Shown: positions 25,508 through 33,041 of the stretch, one piece after another
Layout of the letters: each line of letters begins with the position of its first letter
Position numbering within the stretch: the first letter of the stretch is position 1
Position numbers and translations under genes: made by a program
The notes under the pieces: model-generated
The model's database searches: none
Told to the model about the DNA's origin: nothing
Seen by the model: only the letters and a program-made list of their open reading frames with translations
Source of the DNA: Halomonas sp. PR-M31
Lineage (GTDB): Bacteria; Pseudomonadota; Gammaproteobacteria; Pseudomonadales; Halomonadaceae
NCBI RefSeq assembly: GCF_001039575.1
Contig: NZ_JIBT01000024.1
Location: forward strand, 38,484 to 102,483
Direction: 5' to 3'
Length of the DNA stretch: 64,000 nucleotides

Positions 25508-27211
25508 TCATACTGATGTCAAAAGCCCGCTGCGTCGACGAAACAGCAGCCGTGGAAGCCCAAGGGCAAGAGCGAAACCCAGCGCAGGCATGGCCAATTG
25601 CAGCAGGGCGTAGACCGCGGTCAGACGACGATCACCACCGCTGGCAAGGCTTACTGCCTCGGTTGTGATGGTACTGACGCGGCCGGCGCCCAGTAGCAAG
25701 GTAGGAAGGTACTGGCCGATGCTCACCGCAAAACCCACTGCGGCGGCGGTCATCAGCGGCACGCTGAGCATCGGCAGGCGTACCCGCCAGAATACCCGAG
25801 CAGGGCTGGCGCCGAGACTGCGGGCAAGATGCGCCCAACGCGGGTCCAGCCGACGATAACTCTCCGCCAGGGATAGGAACACGTAGGGCAGCACGAATAT
25901 CGCGTGGCCGAAAATGACGGCGGTGATTCCCGGCGGCACCCCTGCCTGAATCTGCATCAATACCAGCCCGAATAGAAAGGCCACGGATGGCACCAGTAGC
26001 GGCAGGTAGAGAATCAGCTGTGCCCAGGGTCGGGTCGGGCGTTGGTGCAGTGTTTCCGCTTCCAGGGCGCCGACTACCAGCGCAAGCGACAAAAGCGTGG
26101 CGACGATGCCGATCACCGCCGCCTGGGTCAATGGATCACCCATACTGGCGGCCGCCCTCGTCCAGTTGCGCAGCGTCAGGGGCTGGGGTAGCGCTTCGGG
26201 GAAAGGCCAGTAGGCGGCCAATGACCACAGCATCAGGCCTACCAGACTGCCCAGAATAAGCAGCAGCGAGAGCGAAACCGCACCAAATGCGATGCCGCCA
26301 AGCACGGCATCGCCATTGTGGCGACGTCCATTCGAAAGCCAGCGGCGGGTAAGCCGACGCACCAGGACTTCGATCAGCCACCAAGTGGCCAATGCGGCCA
26401 GGGTAACCCCCAACTGCAACAAGGCCCCGGCGGAGGCCATGAAACGCATCGACAGGTCCGGGTCGTTGAGCCAGCGTAATACCGCGACTGCCAGGGGTGG
26501 AGGCGTCGTGGGCCCCAGGATCAAGGCCACTTCGACGGTGGACGAGGCAAAGGCAATCACTGCATAGACCGGCAGTCGCAGCAATGGATAGAGCCCCGGC
26601 ACCACCACCTTGAGAAAGGCCGAGAGCGGTCCGTAGCCTAGGGCGCGGGCCATGCGCAGGCGCTCACTGGCGCGACATTGGGGCAGTGCCGCCAGACTCA
26701 TCAGCAGCAGAAAGGGCACTTCCTTGAGCACGAGACCGGCAATCATCGCAAGGCCGAAAGGATCACCCGGGAACAGGATATCCGGTGGGTGCTGCCAGCC
26801 GGTCAGCCCGGGTGACAGGGCGCGGCTCAGCAGCCCCGAAGGGGCTAGCAGGAATGCTAGGCCTATGGCCGCTGCGGCGTGCGGCACCGCCAGAAGCGGC
26901 GACAATAGTCGACGCACCGACGTGAACACTCGCGTGTGCATGAAGGCACCGAGAAACAGCATCACGATGGCAAGCGATACGCCGGCACTGACCAATCCCG
27001 TGACGTAGCTCAACTGCACCATGCGGCCCAAGCCCGGCCTGTCCAGCAACGCCTGCCAATGAGTCAGCGTCAGACTGTCGCCACCCAAGGCGGGTAGAAA
27101 GCCGAAGGCCGGCGCGATGACACCGGCTAGACCGCTTGCCACGGGAAGGCTCAACAGCGTAATCGTAAGCCAGGGCGCAAGACGTACACCCAGGGCATAA
27201 CCTGAGGGCAT
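25508..27211 (-). CDS. ynjC: ABC transporter permease, YnjC type (fused double permease)
   Basis: The 567-residue membrane protein has two tandem permease halves, each with a binding-protein-dependent transport motif (KEVPFLLLMSLAALPQCRASERLRMARALGYGPL in the first, and SLAESYRRLDPRWAHLARSLGASPARVF in the second), and about 12 helices. The start at 27211 overlaps the stop of ynjB by one base (TGATG). A longer in-frame start upstream lies inside ynjB and is not used. The fused layout resembles YnjC and ThiP-type permeases. Confidence 0.87.
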   Translation of the reverse strand: MPSGYALGVRLAPWLTITLLSLPVASGLAGVIAPAFGFLPALGGDSLTLTHWQALLDRPGLGRMVQLSYVTGLVSAGVSLAIVMLFLGAFMHTRVFTSVRRLLSPLLAVPHAAAAIGLAFLLAPSGLLSRALSPGLTGWQHPPDILFPGDPFGLAMIAGLVLKEVPFLLLMSLAALPQCRASERLRMARALGYGPLSAFLKVVVPGLYPLLRLPVYAVIAFASSTVEVALILGPTTPPPLAVAVLRWLNDPDLSMRFMASAGALLQLGVTLAALATWWLIEVLVRRLTRRWLSNGRRHNGDAVLGGIAFGAVSLSLLLILGSLVGLMLWSLAAYWPFPEALPQPLTLRNWTRAAASMGDPLTQAAVIGIVATLLSLALVVGALEAETLHQRPTRPWAQLILYLPLLVPSVAFLFGLVLMQIQAGVPPGITAVIFGHAIFVLPYVFLSLAESYRRLDPRWAHLARSLGASPARVFWRVRLPMLSVPLMTAAAVGFAVSIGQYLPTLLLGAGRVSTITTEAVSLASGGDRRLTAVYALLQLAMPALGFALALGLPRLLFRRRSGLLTSV

Positions 27212-28440
27212 CAACGGGTTCCGTAACGGGTAAGCCACTCTTGTTCCAGGCGCTCCATCCAGCTTGGATGCGGCTCTGCCAAGGTGCGCTGGAGGGCCTC
27301 TATGGGCAGTGTCGCAGGGTTGTCCGGCAGTGTCGCAAAGGCCTGGCGCTGTTTTTCGCTCAGCGTATCCAGAGCCAACACGGTGGCGTCGCCCCATACT
27401 TCAATATCCTGCTTGTGCGCCTGGGCCTCGGGAGAGAGCAGGAAATTGGCCAGCATCAATGCGCCGGTCTTGTGGCTGGCATTGAAGGGAATGGCAACGA
27501 AATGCACGTTGCCCAGAGTGCCATCATCGAGCACATAGCTGCGTGTGCTTGGCGGCAACTGATAATCCGCCATGGCGGCAGCGGGCTCCAAGGGGTTGAA
27601 GGTGAAGGCTAGGCTGAGCTCGCCATCCCCCATCAGCTGGCGCAGGGCGCTTCCGCTATTGGGAAAGCTCTGGCCGCTGCGCCACAGGTTGGGGTGCAGC
27701 GCATCGAGATAGTCCCATAGCGGGGCTGTGACGTTCTCGAAATTCGCCTCATTGACCGGCGCATACAGCGGCGCAGGATCGTCGATCAGCCCCAGCAGGG
27801 CCTGCTTGAGAAAGGTACTGCCGAGAAAATCCGGCACCAGCGGATAGGTGAAACGACCGGGATTGTTTCTGGCCCACTCGAGCAGTTCCCGCATGGTCTT
27901 GGGGGGCGATTCGACCCGGTCGCTATCGTAGTAGAAGGTAATCTGCGCCTTGCCCCAGGGAGCTTCCAGGCCTTCCACCGGCAGGGTGAAATCGCTTCGC
28001 ATCTCCGGGTTGTCATCCGGTGCGGTCAGGGCGAAGTTGGGCAACTGCTCTGCCCAGGGGCCGTACAGCAAGCCGTTCTTCTTCATGGCCGCGAAGTTCT
28101 CGCCGTTGATCCAGATCAGATCGATGGCGCCGTCTTCATCGTTACCGGCGGCTTTTTCTGCGAGCACCCGAGATACCGCCTCGGCGGTGTCGCCTAGCTT
28201 CACGTGCACCACGTCGATATCAAAGCGAGACTGCATCTGCTGGCTTACCCAGTCGATGTAGTCATTGGTATTGGCATCCCCGCCCCAGGCGTTCCAGTAG
28301 ACCGTCTGGCCCTTTGCCCTGGTTTCGATGCTCGCCCAGTCATTGAGATCCTGGGTCTCAAGTGACTGGGCCTGCAAAGAGCTGACCGAGAGCAAGGCAA
28401 ACAGCGGTGCAAGAAGCCGGGAAACGAGTGATCGAGGCAT
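27211..28440 (-). CDS. ynjB: ABC transporter periplasmic binding protein, YnjB type
   Basis: The 409-residue protein has a signal peptide (LLAPLFALLSVSSLQAQS) and an extracellular solute-binding fold. Typical YnjB features are VYWNAWGGDANTNDYIDW, IDLIWINGENFAAMKKNGLLYGPW and the C-terminal LSPEAQAHKQDIEVWGD. It is the first gene of the ynjBCD operon and is overlapped by ynjC. It captures an unknown solute in the periplasm. Confidence 0.9.
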   Translation of the reverse strand: MPRSLVSRLLAPLFALLSVSSLQAQSLETQDLNDWASIETRAKGQTVYWNAWGGDANTNDYIDWVSQQMQSRFDIDVVHVKLGDTAEAVSRVLAEKAAGNDEDGAIDLIWINGENFAAMKKNGLLYGPWAEQLPNFALTAPDDNPEMRSDFTLPVEGLEAPWGKAQITFYYDSDRVESPPKTMRELLEWARNNPGRFTYPLVPDFLGSTFLKQALLGLIDDPAPLYAPVNEANFENVTAPLWDYLDALHPNLWRSGQSFPNSGSALRQLMGDGELSLAFTFNPLEPAAAMADYQLPPSTRSYVLDDGTLGNVHFVAIPFNASHKTGALMLANFLLSPEAQAHKQDIEVWGDATVLALDTLSEKQRQAFATLPDNPATLPIEALQRTLAEPHPSWMERLEQEWLTRYGTR

Positions 28441-28484
28441 GCAGGCAATTCCTTTTTGGTCTGTTGTGTAGTCAGTCGTGATGA

Positions 28485-29585
28485 TCAGCCGAACAGGTTG
28501 AGTCGCTCAAGGAACGCAAGTTCCGTGCAGACTCTTGTCACGATCGGTAAAGACAGATAGTGATCGACCCGGTCGCGCACATGGGCAATCAGCGCTGGAT
28601 CGCTCAGCGTATTCGACCAATCCTCGCCTGCATCCGTTGCGTCCCTAGCGCGTTGGTGTTCTACCCGCCACTTGGCGCACCAGGTGAGCGACCATAGCCA
28701 CATGGCACGACGACACTGCAGCACTGCCTCCTGATCGCAGTATCTGTCGTCGTGATTCATGGCGCTTGCCCAGTGACGATAGAACCCGTGGACGTCGTCC
28801 AGGCCGAGTTCCGCGTAGCTGGCAACGTCCCAGGTGGTGGAGGTGTATAGCGTGGCATGGGCCAGATCGAGGCCGGGTAGGCCGTAGCGGCATTTTTCCA
28901 GATCCACCAGCATGGCGCGACCGTCATCACGAATTAGAAAGTTGCCCGGGTGGGCATCGAAGCTGATCAGCGCAACCGCCTCCGAATGATCCTGAGTCAA
29001 CCAGGTTTGCAGGATCTGCAGCTCTTCGCCCAGCTGTTGGCAGGTAGCCGCACTCACTTGAGCGGCTTCAAGATAGCGCGCCTGTTCGAGAATCTCTTCG
29101 AGCATTGCTTGCCAAGGCGAAGCGGGGGCCAGCAAGGGCGGTCGCGCATTAAAAGAGGGAAGGGGTAATCGATGCAGGCTGGCCAGGGTCTCGGCGATGG
29201 CCGGTAGATCCTGAGGCAATCGGGCCACGCGACCCTTGATGGCAGAAACGATCAAGCTTCCCCGGGGCAAGGCATTGCTCGGAGGTAGCACCGCCTGCAG
29301 AGCCGGGGTGTGCCCACCCTGGCTGGCTCGTGCAAAGCAAGCAGCCTGATAGTCGAGATTGGCCCTGGGGGTGAGCTTCATCTGGCTCTGCTTGGGCAGA
29401 CGCGCGACCCAATCCTCCCCATTCTGACGACACAGCCACACATGCTCATGCGCCAGGCCGGTATCCGCCATGGGGTGCAGTTCGCTGACATCGAGCCCCG
29501 CTTCCTGCAGGGACTGACGTAGGTTTAAGAGTCGTAAGTCAGTATTACCGACGATAGGCGAGTCTGATCGGGTCATAGCGGTCAT
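28485..29585 (-). CDS. Aminoglycoside/choline phosphotransferase-like kinase
   Basis: The roughly 366-residue protein has the APH/choline kinase-like catalytic core: the Brenner-type motif SFDAHPGNFLIRDD (catalytic Asp-His) and the metal-binding LVDLEKCRYGLPGLDLAH. An N-terminal ATP-binding lobe begins near HVWLCRQNGEDWVARLP. The family phosphorylates small amines or alcohols (choline, ethanolamine, thiamine). It lies 44 bases upstream of ynjB on the same strand, so it may phosphorylate the solute that YnjBCD imports; this is inference. The start is uncertain among ATG 29585, ATG 29576 and GTG 29591. Confidence 0.75.
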   Translation of the reverse strand: MTAMTRSDSPIVGNTDLRLLNLRQSLQEAGLDVSELHPMADTGLAHEHVWLCRQNGEDWVARLPKQSQMKLTPRANLDYQAACFARASQGGHTPALQAVLPPSNALPRGSLIVSAIKGRVARLPQDLPAIAETLASLHRLPLPSFNARPPLLAPASPWQAMLEEILEQARYLEAAQVSAATCQQLGEELQILQTWLTQDHSEAVALISFDAHPGNFLIRDDGRAMLVDLEKCRYGLPGLDLAHATLYTSTTWDVASYAELGLDDVHGFYRHWASAMNHDDRYCDQEAVLQCRRAMWLWSLTWCAKWRVEHQRARDATDAGEDWSNTLSDPALIAHVRDRVDHYLSLPIVTRVCTELAFLERLNLFG

Positions 29586-29672
29586 CAACACGAGAGATGT
29601 CGGGTATTTGTCGCGTTCAAAACCATGACCTTACAGGCGAACCGGCAATTTCGCAGCGACTGTTTTCGGCTC

Positions 29673-30077
29673 TTAACTCAGTCGCTGCCCGGATACGCTT
29701 GGATGATAAAGCGGCTGCACGCTGTTGCCGTCCGGATCGAGGCAATAAAAACTGCGGCCGCCGTCGCCGTGATCATGAGGCGCGGATGTCACTTCCACAC
29801 CCTGGGCCTTGAGATAGTCATGCCAGGCGTCCACGTCATCGCGTTCATCCACCACGAAGCCGAAATGATCCAGTCGCTGAGGATCACCGCCGGTCGGTTC
29901 CTTGGCCCGGCTCAAGGAAAAATTGTCGTTGCCAAGAGTGAGATAGACGAGATCCTTGTGAGCGCGACGCAGCAGCTGCATGCCCAGCAGTTCGGTGTAG
30001 AAGCGTTCGCAGGCGTCGAGATCCTGTACTTGCAGGGCGATATGGCGCATGCCATTGAGGGGGGCAGGACGGTTCAT
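29673..30077 (-). CDS. VOC-family (glyoxalase/bleomycin resistance) protein
   Basis: The 134-residue protein is a single-module vicinal-oxygen-chelate protein: GMRHIALQVQDLDACERFYTELLGM at the front, LDHFGFVVDE in the middle and GRSFYCLDPDGNSVQPLYHP at the end, with His and Glu/Asp positions for a metal. The reaction is unknown. The start ATG 30077 is preferred because the next 17 upstream codons do not look like the family. It is divergent from the ABM gene. Confidence 0.82.
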   Translation of the reverse strand: MNRPAPLNGMRHIALQVQDLDACERFYTELLGMQLLRRAHKDLVYLTLGNDNFSLSRAKEPTGGDPQRLDHFGFVVDERDDVDAWHDYLKAQGVEVTSAPHDHGDGGRSFYCLDPDGNSVQPLYHPSVSGQRLS

Positions 30078-30174
30078 GTTGCTGACTCTCCGTGGTTTGG
30101 GTAGGCTGAAATTGGAAATTATTTCCACAAGATTAGAGTCGATGTTTCATCGGCGCAACCCGACAGGAGATCCC

Positions 30175-30477
30175 ATGTACTGCATCATCGTCAGAACCCA
30201 GCTCAAGTCCGGCACCCGGGAGCGCTTTCTAGAGGCCATGCTGCCAAACGCCGAGGCGTCGGTACGCGAGGAACCGGGCTGTCATGTCTTCGATGTGATC
30301 GAGGATCGGGACACCCCGGAGCTGTTTCATCTCTACGAGGTCTATCGCGACGAACAGGCCCTGGCAGATCACAAGCAAACCGGGCACTACAAGGCCAGTC
30401 GCGAAGTGGTGAACGAATTGATCGCCGAGCAAAGCGTGACCCGCGCAGATGTGCTTGCACTCACTCCCACTCGATAA
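30175..30477 (+). CDS. Antibiotic biosynthesis monooxygenase (ABM) domain protein
   Basis: The 100-residue dimeric alpha+beta barrel-type protein carries typical ABM elements: YCIIVRTQLKSGTRERFLEAM, REEPGCHVFDVIEDRDTPELFHLYEVYRDEQALADHKQTGHY. Such proteins act on quinones or other small electron-rich molecules; the substrate is unknown. ATG 30175 follows CAGGAGA at 30163-30169. Divergent from the VOC gene, 97 bases between the starts. Confidence 0.85.
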   Translation: MYCIIVRTQLKSGTRERFLEAMLPNAEASVREEPGCHVFDVIEDRDTPELFHLYEVYRDEQALADHKQTGHYKASREVVNELIAEQSVTRADVLALTPTR

Positions 30478-30545
30478 ACCACCACTCAACCTCCTGCACT
30501 CCCGTATGGCTGCAGAGCCAGCCGCATTCGTGGATCACGAAAGAA

Positions 30546-30905
30546 ATGGCGACGAGATGTAATGCCCCGGCACATTGCCCGACCAATCCATATGCGCAAG
30601 GCGAATCGAGAATCGCCGCCACTTTCAACGATACGCAGCTAAGCAGCAACGGTCTTGCCTGCGCCAGCTGCCACAGCGGCGATCAGCGCTATCAAACCAC
30701 TTTAGAGCAGACCTATCCGCATCAGGTGGCCATGGGCATGAATCTCTATGGTATGAATGAAGTGCACGCAGACGAGATGGTCCAGATCTGCATGGTCAAT
30801 CCTATGGCCGGCGATACGCTGGATTGGGCGTCGATGGATCTGGCGGCGTTGGCGGCCTATGTAGTAGACGTTCAGCAGGACTACGGCGGGCCGCAACAAA
30901 AGTAA
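30546..30905 (+). CDS. c-type cytochrome domain, probably N-terminally truncated
   Basis: The 119-residue reading frame contains one haem-binding motif (CASCH, in GLACASCHSG) within a class I cytochrome c fold (NDTQLSSNGLACASCH; QTYPHQVAMGMNLYG; MVQICMVNPMAG, which supplies the likely axial Met; MDLAALAAYVVDVQ). There is no signal peptide, which a c-type cytochrome needs for export. The first 20 residues (CNAPAHCPTNPYAQGES) resemble a decayed NPCA repeat, suggesting that the gene lost its front. There is no obvious ribosome-binding site at 30546. Confidence 0.6.
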   Translation: MATRCNAPAHCPTNPYAQGESRIAATFNDTQLSSNGLACASCHSGDQRYQTTLEQTYPHQVAMGMNLYGMNEVHADEMVQICMVNPMAGDTLDWASMDLAALAAYVVDVQQDYGGPQQK

Positions 30906-30940
30906 CGCCATTGTGGACAAGCACAAAGCGGAGGTTCTTC

Positions 30941-31639
30941 ATGAATATGGCGCTATCGTCTTACTACATTGCCGAAGCCATTTGCGAGCCCGATCTCGCA
31001 GATTATAAAAGGGATGACGTGCAGCTCATGCATGCGGCTGCCATGGACGCCCTGGATTGCCAGCGGGTATTGAAGAAAGTCGGGCTCAATCTGGTAGGGG
31101 AACTGCTCAAGGGCCAGGGCGAATTCCTTGAGTTCAATCATTTCCCCGAGGGCGATGTTTACGACAAGGACACCGGCAGCCAGTATTACTACCATGCCCA
31201 TCGTGGTAACGAAGAACACGGTCATTTCCATGTCTTCCAGCGTCCACCGGAGGACAATCGCCCCCGCCACCTGGCCGAGCCGACACACTTGATCGCCATC
31301 TCCATAGATGCCTGGGGCGAGCCCATTGGGCTCTTCACCACCAATCGCTGGGTGACCGGCGAAACCTGGCGCAATGCCACCGAGACCCTGGCGCTGGCCA
31401 GAACTTTCGAGCTCGACCATGCCTGGCCTTCCTGGCCCGTCAATCGTTGGGTGAGTGCCATGATCATCGCCTTCTATCCCTATCTGGAAGCGCTGATAAG
31501 ACATCGCGATCGGGAAATAGATAGCCTTGAAACGTCCGGCCTGAGCGACATCTTCGAGAATCGCGATATCGAGATCATCGGGCAGCTGCCGATTTCCCTG
31601 CAGGAGTGGGCGACGTGTCTAGCGTCCAAGTTGGACTAA
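30941..31639 (+). CDS. Conserved hypothetical protein (DUF6969-like)
   Basis: The 232-residue protein is probably a member of an uncharacterised family (I believe DUF6969, not certain). It has a helical first part (YKRDDVQLMHAAAMDALDC) and a His-rich strand segment HAHRGNEEHGHFHVFQRP followed by HLIAISIDAWGEPIGLFTTNRWVTGE. The histidines could bind metal. ATG 30941 follows GCGGAGG at 30928-30934. It is 35 bases after the cytochrome-like gene and may share its transcript. Confidence 0.7.
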   Translation: MNMALSSYYIAEAICEPDLADYKRDDVQLMHAAAMDALDCQRVLKKVGLNLVGELLKGQGEFLEFNHFPEGDVYDKDTGSQYYYHAHRGNEEHGHFHVFQRPPEDNRPRHLAEPTHLIAISIDAWGEPIGLFTTNRWVTGETWRNATETLALARTFELDHAWPSWPVNRWVSAMIIAFYPYLEALIRHRDREIDSLETSGLSDIFENRDIEIIGQLPISLQEWATCLASKLD

Positions 31640-31656
31640 AACGATAAGCAAAGTGG

Positions 31657-31698
31657 AGTAGGCAAGCACAAACACAAACACGTTTGTGCTTGCCTACT
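31657..31698. terminator. 17-base perfect hairpin between convergent genes
   Basis: The arms 31657-31673 and 31682-31698 are exactly complementary, with an 8-base loop. The hairpin begins 17 bases after the hypothetical gene stop on the plus strand and overlaps the last codons of the convergent transferase gene (stop at 31694-31696). A T-run is absent on both sides, so it may act as a bidirectional transcription end or RNA-stabilising structure rather than a classic intrinsic terminator. Confidence 0.5.
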
Positions 31699-32362
31699 GT
31701 GTATCGATCCTGCCAACGATGACATTATGCCGATGATCGTCATTGGGCAGGCCTAGCAGGCGCTCGAGATCGGCGGGTCTGTCGATATCCCATACGGTGG
31801 CAGGGCAGGCGTGACGCCAGCCTAACGCATCTAGTCGTTCCAATGTCTGCGTGAAGACGCGCTCGGTTCCCCAGTCAATGTCCTGAAATAGCCGAGGGTC
31901 AATCAGGCGTGCGCCGACGAGCGCATAACCGCCATCCTCTGCGGGCAGCAGCACGCACTCCGATGATGCCAAGGCAGTCTGGCATTGGCGTAACAAGGCT
32001 GCATCGAGCATTGGACAGTCGCAGCCGATTACCAGACCCGGCCCAGGCATGGCAGCTAGCGCGGCATACATGCGCAGACCAAGATCGCTCTCCGGCTGAG
32101 GCTGCAGCTGAATACCGAAATGCGCGCTGCAGATATCAAAAAAAGCGTGCTCAGGCTCACCTGGAAAAGCAAGACTCGTCCATAGCGTGATCGACTCTGC
32201 CGCCGTAGCGGCGACGGCGGTTTCCAGTGTCCGCCAGACTAGATGGCGGTGCAGTCTGGCAGCACCCTCGGCGCCAAGTCGTGGAATCAGCCGCGTCTTG
32301 ACCTGGCCCGGCAAAGGGGCCTTGGCCAGGATGGCCAGTGGAAACTTCCTCATGGCGGCCAC
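31694..32362 (-). CDS. TIGR04282-type glycosyltransferase/nucleotidyltransferase (DUF2064)
   Basis: The 222-residue GT-A-fold protein has the N-terminal signature LAILAKAPLPGQVKTRLIPRLGAEGAARLH and the central VIGCDCPMLDAALLRQCQ and LLPAEDGGYALVGA. This family (rSAM/selenodomain-associated transferase 1) normally sits beside the TIGR04283 transferase, which is found here 7.5 kb away (23517-24202). The start is GTG 32362, 7 bases after GAGG; an alternative is ATG 32353. Lies 12 bases downstream of the AmiS-like gene. Confidence 0.82.
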   Translation of the reverse strand: MAAMRKFPLAILAKAPLPGQVKTRLIPRLGAEGAARLHRHLVWRTLETAVAATAAESITLWTSLAFPGEPEHAFFDICSAHFGIQLQPQPESDLGLRMYAALAAMPGPGLVIGCDCPMLDAALLRQCQTALASSECVLLPAEDGGYALVGARLIDPRLFQDIDWGTERVFTQTLERLDALGWRHACPATVWDIDRPADLERLLGLPNDDHRHNVIVGRIDTQ

Positions 32363-32374
32363 TGCATCACCTCT

Positions 32375-32890
32375 TTATTTCAGCACCTCATTGAGCAACA
32401 AAAATCCCGGCAGCCAGCCGGTCAGCACACCTTGAACCATGGACATGTAGCCCGTGGCCCGAGCAATGGGCTTTTGCATCGCCAGCAGCAAGAAGAACAT
32501 GAACCACAACACCGCCCAGGCCGCCCAGCATAGGCTAAACCACACACTCCATACCGAATTTCCTGCCAGAAAGGTTTGCACGGCTACCGGCACCGCCGTG
32601 ATGGCGACGAACAGACTGAACCAGCCCAGGCCACGGCCATCGGCGCCGTTGTAGCGATTGAGTGCCACCCATAGATAGGTGAAGCTGAACAACAGCGTCA
32701 GCGCGGCGGATTTGATGGTGGCCGCACTCGTGTCGGGGCCGAAGGCGGTGTACAGCGCAATTATCAAAGACAGCCCGCCGACGAACATATTGATGACGCT
32801 GATTTCCTTGTCGCCAATATGACCCAGCATCCACAGTCCATTAAGCACCAGTACGGCACCGACATAAAACAAGGAGAGTCCAAGTAGCAT
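32375..32890 (-). CDS. AmiS/UreI-family transporter
   Basis: The 171-residue protein has six predicted membrane helices, beginning LLGLSLFYVGAVLVLNGLWMLG. The family motif INMFVGGLSLIIALYTAFG and the segment FTYLWVALNRYNGADGRGLGWF fit AmiS/UreI channels for urea or short amides. No urease or amidase is next to it in the window. The role in small uncharged amide passage is by family only. Confidence 0.85.
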   Translation of the reverse strand: MLLGLSLFYVGAVLVLNGLWMLGHIGDKEISVINMFVGGLSLIIALYTAFGPDTSAATIKSAALTLLFSFTYLWVALNRYNGADGRGLGWFSLFVAITAVPVAVQTFLAGNSVWSVWFSLCWAAWAVLWFMFFLLLAMQKPIARATGYMSMVQGVLTGWLPGFLLLNEVLK

Positions 32891-33041
32891 AACGAGTGAT
32901 CTCTAATCACGAATAAGGGCGACGAGATAGTACTTCCATCGAATGTGCCTGGCGAGAAGCATTGTCGAAGTTGGGCAAGAGGGGATTCTCCTGCCATTCT
33001 TAAAGCCTATTCGTGATCTGCTGCTTTTTTAAGGAAGTTCA

